A stretch of 64,000 bases of DNA from Syngnathus acus (lineage: Eukaryota; Chordata; Actinopteri; Syngnathiformes; Syngnathidae), in contig NC_051100.1 in NCBI RefSeq assembly GCF_901709675.1, forward strand, positions 9,212,786 to 9,276,785. Reading direction: 5' to 3'. Made by a program: the position numbers and the translations under genes. Under the pieces are notes generated by a model. The model searched no databases, had not been told where the DNA came from, and worked only from the letters and a program-made list of their open reading frames with translations. Positions 11,001-22,521 of the stretch are shown here, piece after piece (position 1 is the first letter of the stretch; every line of letters starts with the position of its first letter).

Positions 11001-14000
11001 TCTTCTAGACGGAGCTTTTATGACACTAACACAAATTCAATGAAGCAAATTTCATTATGCTATCAACTGCCTTTGTAACGAAATAAAATTTGAAAGAGAC
11101 TATTGGCATGCTGTAGTGTATTGCTGTTATATGTATAGACAAAATTGCCAAAATGTTTTCAGCATATGCATACTGTGCTTGATGTACATCATCAGTTCAA
11201 TTACCTGGGACAAAAGGCAAATACAATACAGACCTATGTTATATGTGAATGTAACAGATAATAAATATGTTAATGTGATTGGATGTAGTCTGTTCACAAT
11301 CACTGCCACACAAGGCGAGGCATAAATATCAGCACTTGTCCAGGTGGGCATCAAATCACTGCATAAAAATGGTGCAAATGTTCAAAACAATTTTTTTTTG
11401 TCTAAGACACATGGTTATCATGGTGCCCATGATTTTAATTTCTAACATTTTACCTGCAGTGTGAGCTGTGGGGTCACATGATATGATGCAGAGCTAATTA
11501 AAATAGGAATGGCACAAGCGGCATTGCAAATGTAAGTATACATGTATTTGTGAAGAAAAGTTGCTCAAAGAGGATTCACAACATCGAGAGAAAAAAAAAA
11601 AAAAAAAAAAGAATGGCGAGAACGTAATTGGGCTGCCATGTCCGCTTATTGTCACTGTCAAAACCAAACCAGGTGCCTCAAGTGGTAAAGTGATGGCCAT
11701 TTCTTCGCTTCTTTATGAAAATTAATCGTTTCACACCCACAGTAAATGATATGCCACATTTGTTTATAGGCTTGAAGTGAATTGATAGTGAGGAAAAACA
11801 GGTAACAGGAGCAAGGAGAGCGGCTACTGACCCGTGCTCAACTCCGAGTGCATTTGCATTCATTAGTTCAATCAGGGAGCTTTCCTAGCTCGCTCCATCA
11901 TAAATGATAGATGTAGGAGGAGGCTGAATAGCCACAGAGACTCACAGAATAGATATATTTTACTGAATACATTATTCATGTAGATTTCCGACTGAAAAAC
12001 AACGTCTGATGAGTTCTTGAGGAGAAGCTGGGATAAAGATTATGCAAATGTTGATCACCCGTAATTGAGGATAATTGCAGTGCATATGTTTGTGAGGCTC
12101 TTAGCAGCCATTACTCCCTCCCTCCCACAAATTGTGTTGGGGCACACAAGAGGGGTGGCTTACTCGAAGGCACCTGTTCAAGGGGCATGACTGAGAAGCA
12201 ACGCAAATGCGATGGATGCAGGAAGATGATTTAAAATAGTCCAAAAATTGTTTGGTGGCATTATAATCACCTACTCAATACATATGCCATGTCATGTTTC
12301 AGAAGAGCCTAATTGGGACACTTTCAGTTTCTTTCAGTCGATCCACTTTTTTTTCTGTCATCTGTCACACCCCAGTCTAAAGCTGTTTGATAGAAATGAG
12401 GTTCAACACTTGCACAGCAGTGTGACAGCAATTCAATTAATGTTACCAGCTTTGACCAATGAGGCTGCAAGAAATATTGGCATCTGTTAGACACAGGCAG
12501 ACACGGTATGGTTGTCAGTGTGTTCCATGAAGATTCAAGCAACTGTAGCAGATGCTTCCGATATTTAGCTGTTCTGCTATGGGTCTCTTCTGCCAATAAA
12601 TAAATGATGATTTGGTTAACAAAAAAAAAAAAAGAAAGAAAACTCAAAACTCAGTTGTTTTTCAGCTGACTTGAAAAAAAAAAATTCTCCATTAGTGAAT
12701 ATTATGAACATAATTTCCATGAACCTCAACACCATTCAAAAGAGATGAAAATAAAGTCAAGCTTGGATAAGAATTATTTCCCGTCATCATATTCAATTCC
12801 AGTCCTGTAGATTTTGACAGTGCACATTGCGACAGTGCTCATCACATCTCAATTTACTAATGACACAAGGTTTTTGCTCAAGGCAAAAAATAAAAATAAA
12901 AAAAATCACCACACACGCCGATTCAATTTCCGTATAATCAATAGTCTTAATACAGAATGAAATAATGATTCTAATACTAACCACTGAACCTGATAAGAAA
13001 AGGAGAACAGAGTGGCCTGAGGCACCAACACGCTGAATAATACACAGCAAAAAAATCAATATGTGTTTCCAAACCAGACATGACCGATTATCCCCTCTGC
13101 ACTGCTACGAACTAAAAAGCGACACAAGAGTTAACAAGGTCGTATTAAACGTTGTATGGCTACCATTTAAGTCAAACTGTCTCTGGTTTGTCCACCAGGA
13201 GCAATTAAATAACACAAAATGAAGAACTGAATTTGACTCAACTGTGAATTCTCCCAGTAAAAATGCTTATTAACATTTCACATGGTCTCCCACAGTCAAT
13301 GAATGTGTGGTTCAAGCGGATAGGAATACAAGCCTCAGATCTATACAACTGATACAATCACCTTATGCAATACTTACAATACAAAGAAAATCCAGGATTC
13401 CTTTTTTTTTTCTAAACCTCACCCTTGTTCTCTTCTGATTTTGCTTGCAAACATGAAAAGAAGGATCCTCTGAGGTGAATGAATGCCTTTATGCTTGCAC
13501 TAACCTTAAGAGTAATCCCCACAGAACAACCAAAGAGATCCGAGATGTCCTTGTTCTGATGGCTTTGTTGAGCTTGTGGTATCCTCAGAAGAACAGTCAG
13601 CCCCACAATTTCACAGAATAATCACCGTTTCACAATATGTGTAGTACAATGTGAACAAAGATGTCTTCTCAATCATAGAGACATAGCAAGGTAGATCCAA
13701 GAGAGATGGGTTCCATGTCTATTGTCTAACTAGGCTATCTACAAGCCTGTGGAGATTTAAGATTTTATTACAAGGGTACACTGGAAACATGATATCCATT
13801 CATAGATGTTTTTTCACGGAGTGCTGATTTTGCTAAAATACATGGTTTTGCCACAGAGAATGACAGCGTGAAAAGCACATGTAACAATGATAACCAAACA
13901 TCAAGCAAAAACAAAACAGTCAATGTAACTAATATGTAATAATAATGTGTATTTTGCAATGTTGCTTATGTAAAACTGTACCAAACTGTCATTTTTCCTC

Positions 14001-14039
14001 CTTATTTTACAAATATTACAAGCACCTTCCCCCAAAAAT
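11001..14039. other. macrod2: Intron with no recognised gene
   Basis: It contains an A20 run at 11591-11610 and other short A runs. No repeat family or exon was recognised. Confidence 0.55.
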
Positions 14040-14215
14040 TTCCCCGACTTCAAATTGCTCTTACTAATACATATATAACCAATTGCGTGAGCAAATTGGA
14101 TATCTGGAATAATATAAGGCCACTAATACATTTATATGGTTTTCACAGTCATACTTACCCTCTGAGGGAAAGTAGAATGTGACCCGCAACACAAATGAGT
14201 TTGACACCCCTGGCA
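14040..14215 (-). mobile_element. Diverged hAT-like dispersed repeat end
   Basis: Read on the minus strand from 14215 it begins CAGGGGTGTCAAACTCATTT, then GCGGGTCACATTCTACTTTC, CCTCAGAGG, ATGACTGTGAA and ATAAATGTATTA. This order matches a widespread teleost repeat (AGGGGTGTCAAACTCATTT...GGGCCACAT...CCCTCAGAGGGCC...ATGACTGTGAA). The inner boundary near 14040 is a guess because similarity fades. Confidence 0.6.
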
Positions 14216-15710
14216 AGTAATTTGTGAAAATGGAAGGCATGTGGACCTAGAAGTGTAGAACAACTTGACACGGAGAGCTTACACCTACCTTTAAAATGAC
14301 TGACTGACATAGTGATAGTAAAAAAAAGTGCAGTAGCAATGTGATATTTCAAATATAGCATGTAATAATGAATCGCAAGAGCAGCATGTTGATAATATAT
14401 CACATCTGTGCCAAAATGATACAGCAAGATTAATAAGAGTCTTGAACACTCGTCGGCTTTTTATTTCGCTTTTCGTCTTTTTGTCCCATCGGAATATCTA
14501 CTAATGGTACTTTTGTTGGAAAAAAAAATAACGTTATCGTGCTCACATGAAAGAAGATTAGAAACACCCTTCAGATACAATTGCCTAAAACCACTGCCAT
14601 CACTGCCCGTAAAGAACCTCTGCATGGCTCCAACTTGAAAGTAATTTTAAAAGTACAGAATCATTCATAATACATTTACAGTACCCTAACTGGTGCAGAT
14701 AGATCAACTATTGATCACCTGCCATGGCTGAGCGAGCAAGAAGTTAAATCTGAAAGTTTGTTTTTCTAATAAGTTGAGTAGTATGAATAAAATAAATATT
14801 TTTGATGAAACATGTGACAAACTCTAGGCCCAGGGTACAGCTCTGGCCCAACACATTCTATGTGGCCAGTAAATTTCCATGATGCTATAATCTGCTATAA
14901 TCGAAATTTTAAAATGTCCTTAGCAATGCATAAAATCATTGCAATATTTTGTTGCCCTTTTAACAGTAACAATACTTGGCAAACTACTATCCATCTTCTA
15001 ATTCCCATAACATAATCAATTGATTTTTTTGTGTTTACATGTTGAGGTGATGAAAAAAAATATTTGGTCTTATGGTCATGATGGCCCTCTCAGGGAAGCT
15101 ATAACTACAATTTGGTCAGCGACAAAAAATAATGACACCCTTGGGGTAATAAAATTAATGAAAATAGTTTGGCCTCACTTCCAAATTGAATTGCAATTCA
15201 TAATAATGCAAAAACATTCAATGTAAGTACATTATAAATGAGTATTTATAATAGTCATGGGTCTCTTTCACTGATTCGCTACTAAAATCTCATGAGAATA
15301 TACTGGACGGTGACAGAATTGCCCTGAAAGCTCACAGAAGTGAAGTCATTTGAGACGTAGACAGATGCACGCATTTTTAATGTTGAACATTTTTAGTCTC
15401 CCACAAATGTGCTGGTGTTGAGGACATCCTCATGCATCGACAATCCAGTGGCATACTTAATGATTTAGTGCGCAGTGTGCGGTGAGAGTCATACTGAGAT
15501 CTTTGAGCTTTTTAAAAAGTTTAGCTAACTGCAGCAAGGCTTGAAACATATGCAGTCAGAAAGTCTCAATCCCAAGAACTACATACAATTATTTAAATCA
15601 GATGACGGGACATTGGGTGCATTTCATCTCGGCACACGACGATGAATGGTGACTATATTTTTAAATTTAGGTGGAATGAAGGCGTGTAATGTCATTTAGA
15701 AGGAAACTAT
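14216..15710. other. macrod2: Intron, mostly unannotated
   Basis: Apart from the repeat fragment at 14818-14895, nothing is recognised up to the purine tract. Confidence 0.55.
14818..14895 (+). mobile_element. Diverged dispersed repeat fragment (AAACTC..GGCCC..CTGGCCC type)
   Basis: The sequence ACAAACTCTAGGCCCAGGG, then CTCTGGCCCAACACATTCTA and TGTGGCCAG resembles another common vertebrate repeat end (CAAACTCAAGGCCCGGGGGCCAAATCTGGCCCGCC). It lies about 600 bp from the repeat end at 14040-14215 in opposite orientation. The two might be ends of one decayed element, but this is unproven. Confidence 0.45.
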
Positions 15711-15838
15711 AGAGAGAGAGAGAGAAAGAGAACGAGAGAAAGAAAAAGAGAAAGAAAAAGAAAAAGAGAGAGAGAGAGAAAGAGAGAGAGAAAAAGAGAA
15801 AAAGAGAGAGAGAGAGAGAAAGAGAGAAAGAAAGAGAG

Positions 15839-15873
<35 letters not shown>

Positions 15874-15919
15874 AAGAGAAAGAGAGAGAGAAAAGGAGAG
15901 GGAGAAAGAGAGGGAGAAA

Positions 15920-15963
<44 letters not shown>

Positions 15964-16016
15964 AAGAGGAGAAGGAGAAAGAGAGAGACAGAGAGAGACA
16001 GAGACAGAGAGAGAGA
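15711..16016 (+). repeat. (GA)n/(GAAA)n purine tract, 306 bp
   Basis: This is an almost pure purine run of AG, AAAG and AAGAG units, with a few cytosines near 15732 and 15988-16005. On the macrod2 transcript strand it is a pyrimidine tract. The 127-codon Ser/Leu/Phe frame across it on the minus strand is a repeat translation, not a gene. Confidence 0.97.
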
Positions 16017-18254
16017 ATTATAGTCTTATATTTTCCAAAGTCAGAGCAAGCCACAACAGAAGGATGAAAGAGCCACCAGGACCCAGACAAAACTCACTCA
16101 AGCACAAACAAAGTCCTTCGAGGAAGGTCACAGCCTTGATTTTAACCCCAGACATGGCGTGCTATAACCACTCGTACCTAACCAAAAACATTCTACTTTG
16201 AAACATTTTGTTTTTCACTGCTAAAATAATGGAAGCGTATGGTCAATTAATCAAGCGCTTGTTTACCATGGTGAAGGCCCTCTGCATTCATTAATCTGCC
16301 TAAACAGTGCTCTACGGAACTGGAGACAACGGCAAGAGCAAAGATCTATCCAGCCGACATGGGTGACATCCAGCGATTTATGAGTCACTGTGTGCCATGT
16401 GCCGCATTTCCCCATCTCCATAAAACAACAAATGCTTAATTAACATTTTAAATTGCGTCTTTTGTTTCTACCAACAAATGGCAGCAGCATCCGCAGCAGA
16501 ATAACGAGTCAACTGTGGTAATGCCCCCAACGCCACTGTCCAATCACCAGGTCCCACATGCTAACTATGGAAATGATTTATATTCATGCACGATGTTTCG
16601 TAGCAAGTCAAAAAGAAGAATTCAGTTCACCAACAGAATGCATGTTTATACTGCAGAGTAATCAAAGCTTTTGTGTTTCTTCCAATCATTAATGGACCTA
16701 TTAATGGTGTGAATATTTATTGGAATGTCTGCAAAATGAATAAAGCATGGCTAGATATATGGAGTGATGAAAATTGGAAAGTAAAATCTTTTCAAATCCA
16801 AACAATTACAGGGATGTAATGAGTAAAGTAGCAATGCACAAGGCATGAAAGGATGTTCCTTTTCTTTAGAGCACGAAATGAAATGCGCCATTCTTGTGAC
16901 TGGGCCAGTTGCATTGATGATCATTTTCCACAGCCCATTTTCCACAGCCCATTTCCCCACTTAACCATCGAAGCAGCACAAAGGCAGGGATGGAGAAGGT
17001 GCAAATTATCAAGTACATGTAGTGCAGTGAGAAAGTGATGAGAAAAAGCAGCTATCTCACACTTTAATAAGTTCCTATTTGCAGAACGAGGTATTCTCTT
17101 TTGACTAAACAATGTAGGCTAAGTCTGTGTGAATAATGAATAATTCAGGTTGGAGGTAAGGGGGATCAGTTCTTTGCATACAGCGGGAGATTAGCCACTG
17201 GTGTCCCCCCCTGACAGATGGAGGCCTTTGAGCCTGATGTAACACAGGCCCAACAGAATATCAGGTGTCACCTCATTATACACTTCATAGACTTTTTCAA
17301 ACTTTTATTATCTGATCCCAGAACCGCTTGCTTGTATTGAATTACGACATGAGTCTATCAAGTATGTGCCTCAGTTGTCTTTAATTATTTTTGTTTAATA
17401 AATCATCCTCTCTTAGGAAAAAAATGTTTGAAAGGCATCTTGATAAATAATTCTGGAATTGTTTTTAAGAGTTTTAAAACTCCGCTCTGCTACCACAGCT
17501 AGACTAAGTTTTGTACATGGGCAACCAAAAGCAGTGGTGGAATTTACTCAGTATGGCAAGAAAAGGGGACTTTATTCAAACAAAAGTGACGTTAATGCTG
17601 TTTTTATGTGGTAGTCTGTCAGATCACGGACAACCGGAACCAATTATTAAGTCATATTTTCTTCTTTGCTCCAAAGCAATAACTTTTTATAAGAAATGTA
17701 CTCGATAGTATATGCTTATGTTGAAAAGTGGATAAATGGTCTCGAATGACCTACTCTGCATAATGGTAACACATTTTTAACTATCACAAGTATGTGGTAT
17801 CAAAAAGGAGTGTCCAATTAAAACAACGATGAATTGGTGAAAGGATGAAATGAGTGTAATATTTGTTCCCCCATGCATTGTGTACAATTCTATTGAGAAA
17901 TCCAACTGGAAAAAAATTGGTTACTTGAATTGTTATAGTTGGAGAACACATCGTTCTAAAAACACAACCCTTTGAAACACAATTAAGTGCAATCCATGGC
18001 CAGACAACCCTGATGCACTCTGAAGTGCATATATCTTATCTCGGCATTAATCAGACCACAGCATAAAAGCAACAGAAACCCTTTAAAGAGCCTTATCTTT
18101 TGGTTAATGAAAGATATGGTTGGAAAAAGACAAGTACCACGTAATCCATCAACAAGAAATCCACAGTCCCCGGCCTGAACCTGTCGGTAAACTGTACATG
18201 ACCCCAGAAGGATGACAGCGGGTAAGTTGAGAACAATATTGCCGCTGTGTTTAC
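16017..18254. other. macrod2: Intron; possible conserved noncoding block at 16200-16600
   Basis: The stretch 16200-16600 is less AT-rich than its neighbours and has several homeodomain-type sites (TCAATTAATCAAG, CATTCATTAATCTG, GCTTAATTAACATT) without open frames. That is typical of conserved noncoding elements, but conservation cannot be tested here. The rest is unremarkable. Confidence 0.35.
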
Positions 18255-18431
18255 CTGCTTGTCTTTCACAGCCGAGTCAAGCTGTGAGTTGCCACCGGCA
18301 GCCTTCCTGACAAAGGCCCTGCGGGGTGAGTAGCGGGGGCTGGTGTTTTGGGGCTGAGCGATGGACGCCCTATCCATCACGGTGGGCCTTACTGTTGGGC
18401 TTAGGGGCCGACATGAGGTGGTGAGGGAGAG
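18255..18431 (-). other. Candidate exon of unknown identity, minus strand
   Basis: The minus strand is open for 59 codons from a possible acceptor (CTCACTGACCAG, ending at 18432) to a good donor (CAG followed by GTAAAC at 18249-18254). The peptide includes PTVMDRASIAQPQNTSPRY, then SPRRAFVRKAAGGNSQLDSA and VKDKQ: a basic, Ser/Pro-rich, probably disordered segment. The block is clearly more GC-rich than its surroundings. If spliced after the macrod2 exon in phase 1 it would hit a stop, so it is not a simple cassette of that gene. An ATG at 18375-18377 would allow an alternative first exon. I do not recognise the protein. Confidence 0.25.
18272..18325 (+). other. Candidate 54 bp phase-1 microexon on the opposite strand
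   Basis: The + strand has a strong acceptor, TTACCTGCTTGTCTTTCACAG ending at 18271 (20 of its bases shown by TACCTGCTTGTCTTTCACAG), and a strong donor, GTGAGT starting at 18326. The 54 bases between read (X)ESSCELPPAAFLTKALR(X) in the only open frame, with phase 1 at both ends. It overlaps the minus-strand candidate at 18255-18431, so at most one is likely real. No gene on this strand is otherwise visible. Confidence 0.2.
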
Positions 18432-20577
18432 CTGGTCAGTGAGGAGTCAGCAACTCTTTGACTACTCTAGATCCATCATCTAGATGAGAGCAGCACTGAA
18501 TCTTTCCATGTGTTGACAGCCAGCAGAATGGCTTCCTCCACTATGGGCAAAGAACAATGTGCTGACCAGGAGGAAGAAAAAAAAAAAAAGGTTCTGAGTG
18601 ACATGGCCAGAGGTTTATAATTTAGATGATTTGGTATTATCAAGCCTGCAACCCTCAAGCGGATAAGCAGTTTGGATGATGGTATAATCAACATTTTCAC
18701 TATTACAAATCTGAATCAGGGAGGACAAATCAGCATATGAATGAGATATGAGGTTTTGATTTCAGAATATAAAAATGGTCCTGATAATTTCATTAAACAT
18801 CTGTAGCCATTAACCAATACATGGAAAAGAGATAAACACTTCTTACTGGGAGATAACCAAAACTACCATCTATACTAGAGAGCTGGGGGATATGAAGATA
18901 AATAATAAAAACATAATGTCTCACTATGTTATCCGGAATAACATTTATGATACCATTGACTTCGTACCTGCATTTTACTTCAATAACAGATACGGGAACA
19001 CAGAATGGTCATGACCATTTCTACACTCTTGAGAAATATAAATAAGAACGTGTAAGTTAATTTCCATGCTACCATATCAAAGGCATTTCCTGTCCAGTGA
19101 AAGTTATTCTGGGAGCTGGATATCTCTGAGGGGGATTAACGTGGCTTTGGGAATTACAAATAACTGCAGGGCCAAGAGCAGCCCAACATACAGTACTTAT
19201 CAAATCAGCTTTGCCGTTTAATGCATCAGTGATATTGAAAAGTAAGCTGTCATCAAAGCATCCAAATTCTATAGGATATTTCTTTTCTTTGTCAGGTGCC
19301 TTGCAGGACAAAAACGTTTTTTGCTTCATGCAACAACTTGAAGACCAGTGATGACAACAGAATGGATGCTTTGAATAAGCATCAACTGACTGCCAGAGAA
19401 AATACCCAATAATTCATATTCTCCAAGTAAATTTTAATTGAATGTGTTTCTGTAATGCAACCTAAAATAATTTGTTTGAGATAAAAGAACCAGGAAAGTG
19501 ATTAACAAGTAAAAACAAAATGAACTTAGTACAACTAGTGTTTCTGTTCATGTACGTCCAGGCGGTAATAAATTCAAACAAATGACTGATGCAAATGATG
19601 TATTTAGCCAACATCAGTCGAGTTATGCTCAGAGGGATTTGTTTGATGTCAGATTTTGTTTGCCTGCAGTATCGATGGCTGCACCGACAACCTCAACAAA
19701 TACCGATACATTTGAAGAAGGCTGGTTATCAGCACCAATCTGGTATCGTCACTCCCCCGTAATGTTTTTCAATTTATGTTTGTGTTAGAACTATGCCATA
19801 TGTAAGCCATGAGCCCTAACAGTGATGTGGGGAAGAACAGTAAGTGAAAAATGCCACATTACAGTGCATGTAACATATTTTAAAAATGGTTAATGTCATC
19901 ATAAGCTGTATCACATATTGTGTGAGCCGATCAGAAAGTGCTATAGCTGCTGGTATATACACAGTAATACATTAAGGATCCTCCAGAGAATAAATTCACA
20001 AAAGAATCACTGCACGTTGACAAGCGGCAGATATGGAAGCCTGCAGCCATACAACTCATCCGAAGAGTAAAAGAGAGAAAGGGAGGGACAATGAAGAATG
20101 ATTCTTTGTTATGCACGTGGCACAAGGAGATCTAGAATTCATGAACAGGGATTACCTTTTGCTCTGTCATTGTGGAATGATGGCAGCAGAAGTGCATTTT
20201 CATTTGTAAGTGCAGAGAAAAGGCAGGGAAAAGGGGGGGGGGGGGGGACCACGGGGGTGCAACACTTGTGTGTTATTGCAAGCGCAGATGATGCTTGTAC
20301 ACGGCACACTACGACTAAAATAAATCTTCCAAACAGCCAAAAACATGTCACAAAATTCTACCCCCCAAATCCATTGTAAATAATTTATGTAGTTACACAT
20401 GCACAAGAAAAAGAGAATGAGATCAGATGGGAATATCAAAGTAATCCTACACTGTTCATTTCTCCATTTTTTTCTCACAAGACTAGACAGCACTCTTGCA
20501 CAGTACTCGGACGTATAAAATCTGAATCATAGACAGACTGAGAGATGAGTTTAATTTGTTCTGCGAACACGCTTGAA
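18432..20577. other. macrod2: Intron with no recognised gene
   Basis: There is a short A run at 18583-18595 and the G15 run at 20233. No exon or repeat family was recognised. Confidence 0.55.
20233..20247 (+). repeat. G15 homopolymer run
   Basis: Fifteen consecutive G residues follow AAAA. The transcript strand of macrod2 reads poly-C. A similar run lies at 60159-60173. Confidence 0.9.
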
Positions 20578-20665
20578 ACCCAAGGCAAGTCAGCTTTATA
20601 GCGCATTTCATACACAAGGAAATTCAATTTGCATTACATGGTTAAGAATAAAACACATGCCTGTG
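20578..20665 (+). mobile_element. Common teleost dispersed repeat fragment
   Basis: It reads AAGGCAAGTCAGCTTTATAG then CGCATTTCATACACAAGG, AAATTCAATTTGCATTACAT and GGTTAAGAATAAAA. This matches a very frequent teleost repeat (GGCAAGTTTATTTATATAGCGCATTTCATACAC...AATTCAATGTGCTTTACA). I cannot give its class with certainty. There is no coding capacity. Confidence 0.65.
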
Positions 20666-21465
20666 TTCCTATATTGTATGTCTACATGTGTTGATGCACC
20701 ATTTGAGTTAAAATATGGCTTTACGCATTATAACTCTGCCAGCGATATGAAAGTCTTCTTCGTGTCAAACTTCAAACATACTTTTATGTAAGGGAGAATT
20801 GATTTATCTATTAACAGTGAGAGAAAGACAAAAAAGAATAGAGAAATAAATAAGGAAATCAGTGTTGATCATTTGCAAATTAGTCACATCACTGGTACTT
20901 TATATCTGAATTTGATGGCAATGCTTAGCGCTTACAGACTTGGCCTAACATTTGGCACCTCCACTGCAATATGCAAGAATTCATTCTCCATACTGAGAAA
21001 TGGGTTTTCATTTCACAGGCGCATAATGTGCCATAAAATAAAAGGCTCCATTGGCAACACGAAAATGCACAGGCGAGTGGAAGGACACCATCGCCTCGAG
21101 GAAAATGCCCACACACCGACAAACTGGTCTAAAGTTAAGCCAAGTGTTTGATGTACCCAACGGCAGTCAAGGCTTACCTGTTTTATAAGGCATAATGTTG
21201 TGTTTGACTGTTAGACACACACACACACTTGTCGCCTGCCATGACATACCTGATGTAAGTTTGTGTGCACACATTTTTGGGCAGCAAAACATGGCCCCCT
21301 GGAAAGACCGAATGCCCACCACCCCCACCCACACCATAGATGAGCTCTGGTGCTGCCACTGTTGCTGCATTGATGCCAGTTGGTAGCCTGCCAGCGACAT
21401 TTTACATTGTGTGTTAGTCTTAAGCTATGCAGTAATTTATCTGCTAATATTTTGTATTTTAATAA

Positions 21466-21499
<34 letters not shown>

Positions 21500-22242
21500 G
21501 TATTAGTAGTAGAAGCAGAAATTATTTTTAATAAACTAATTCTCTTAGTTGATGTTTTGCTTGACAGTAAACTTCAACTGGGAGTGATACAAATCAGATT
21601 GAAGCCTCCTTTTTGAATAATTGCTCAGAACCTACCAAACAGCAGCAGGAGGTAAAATTATTTTAGTTGAGTACTGATTATCGTATAGCAATAATAGCAC
21701 AAATTGGGTCCCTTGCATGTCAAAGCACCACTATTGTTCTTGAGGCCTCCACTTTATTTGGCAACCTATCTTACAATGTTTCACCCAATTAAATTAATCA
21801 AATTAATCAAATCTATCCTCAATATTGAATATATATTAATTACATTTTACATTTTAGAACAAGCTCTACTAAATAGTTGTTTTGTACTTTTACTATTAGG
21901 GCAAGTTCATGGATTTGTAAGCAACATCTGACAATAATACATCATGTCTTTGCAAAGGTCATGGGAGCACACTGTGTCACTACAGCACAATACAACCTTC
22001 ATAAAACGGTGCCCACTCAAAATGTTCAGTGTATTATAATCTATGTACCTCCAAGCAATACATGTATTTACTTCAGAACATAAAAATGAATCATATTTAG
22101 GCCTTTTCACCATTATTATAGGACTGACCTAGATAAATACTACTCCTGTATTGTAATGTTAAAATATACGCCTTTGGAGAGATGTTTATTTTGAACATTT
22201 TTTACAATAAAAAAATACATTTAACCCTCTAACAAGTCACAG
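20666..22242. other. macrod2: Intron with no recognised gene
   Basis: Only the (AAT)n array and a short CA run at 21214-21227 stand out. Confidence 0.55.
21464..21498 (+). repeat. (AAT)n microsatellite
   Basis: About eleven perfect AAT units follow an AT-rich stretch. The poly-Ile frame across it is spurious. Confidence 0.92.
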
Positions 22243-22521
22243 GGACACCCTGAACCGGTTGCCAGCCAATTGCAGGGCACACAGAGGCAAACAACCATTC
22301 GCACACACACTCACACTTACGGGGAATTCATTTGGAGTGCTCAATCGGCCCGCCAAGCATGTTTTCAGGATGTGCGAGGAAACCGGAGTTGCCGGGGAAA
22401 CCCCACGCAAGCACGGGTATAACATGCAAACTCCACACAGGGAGGGCCAGAGGTGGAATCAAACCCGGAACCTCTGAATTGTGAGGCGGACGTGCTAACC
22501 ATTACGACACCATGCCACCCC
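22243..22521 (-). mobile_element. SINE head and body with a tRNA-like promoter, lacking its 3' tail
   Basis: Read on the minus strand from 22521 it starts GGGGTGGCATGGTGTCGTAA, then TGGTTAGCACG (A-box-like, 22491-22501) and, after GCCTCACA, GGTTTGATTCC (B-box-like, 22455-22465). The body contains TTTGCATGTTATACCCGTG, GCGTGGGG, CTCCGGTTTCC, GTGTGTGCGAATGGTTGTTT and GGCTGGCAACCGGTTCAGGG. It stops before the GGGATAGGCTCCAG...(ATGG)n part seen alone at 1335-1467. The A/B-box arrangement suggests RNA polymerase III ancestry; calling it a SINE is inference. The frames here are not genes. Confidence 0.78.

Noticed and set aside
16018-16040. TTATAGTC..ATATTTTCC as another terminal-repeat element end
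   Set aside because: Short chance similarity only; no TA-flanked partner end nearby.
15707-16090. 127-codon minus-strand frame rich in Ser, Leu and Phe
   Set aside because: It is the translation of the GA/GAAA purine tract and has no non-repeat content apart from its first codons.
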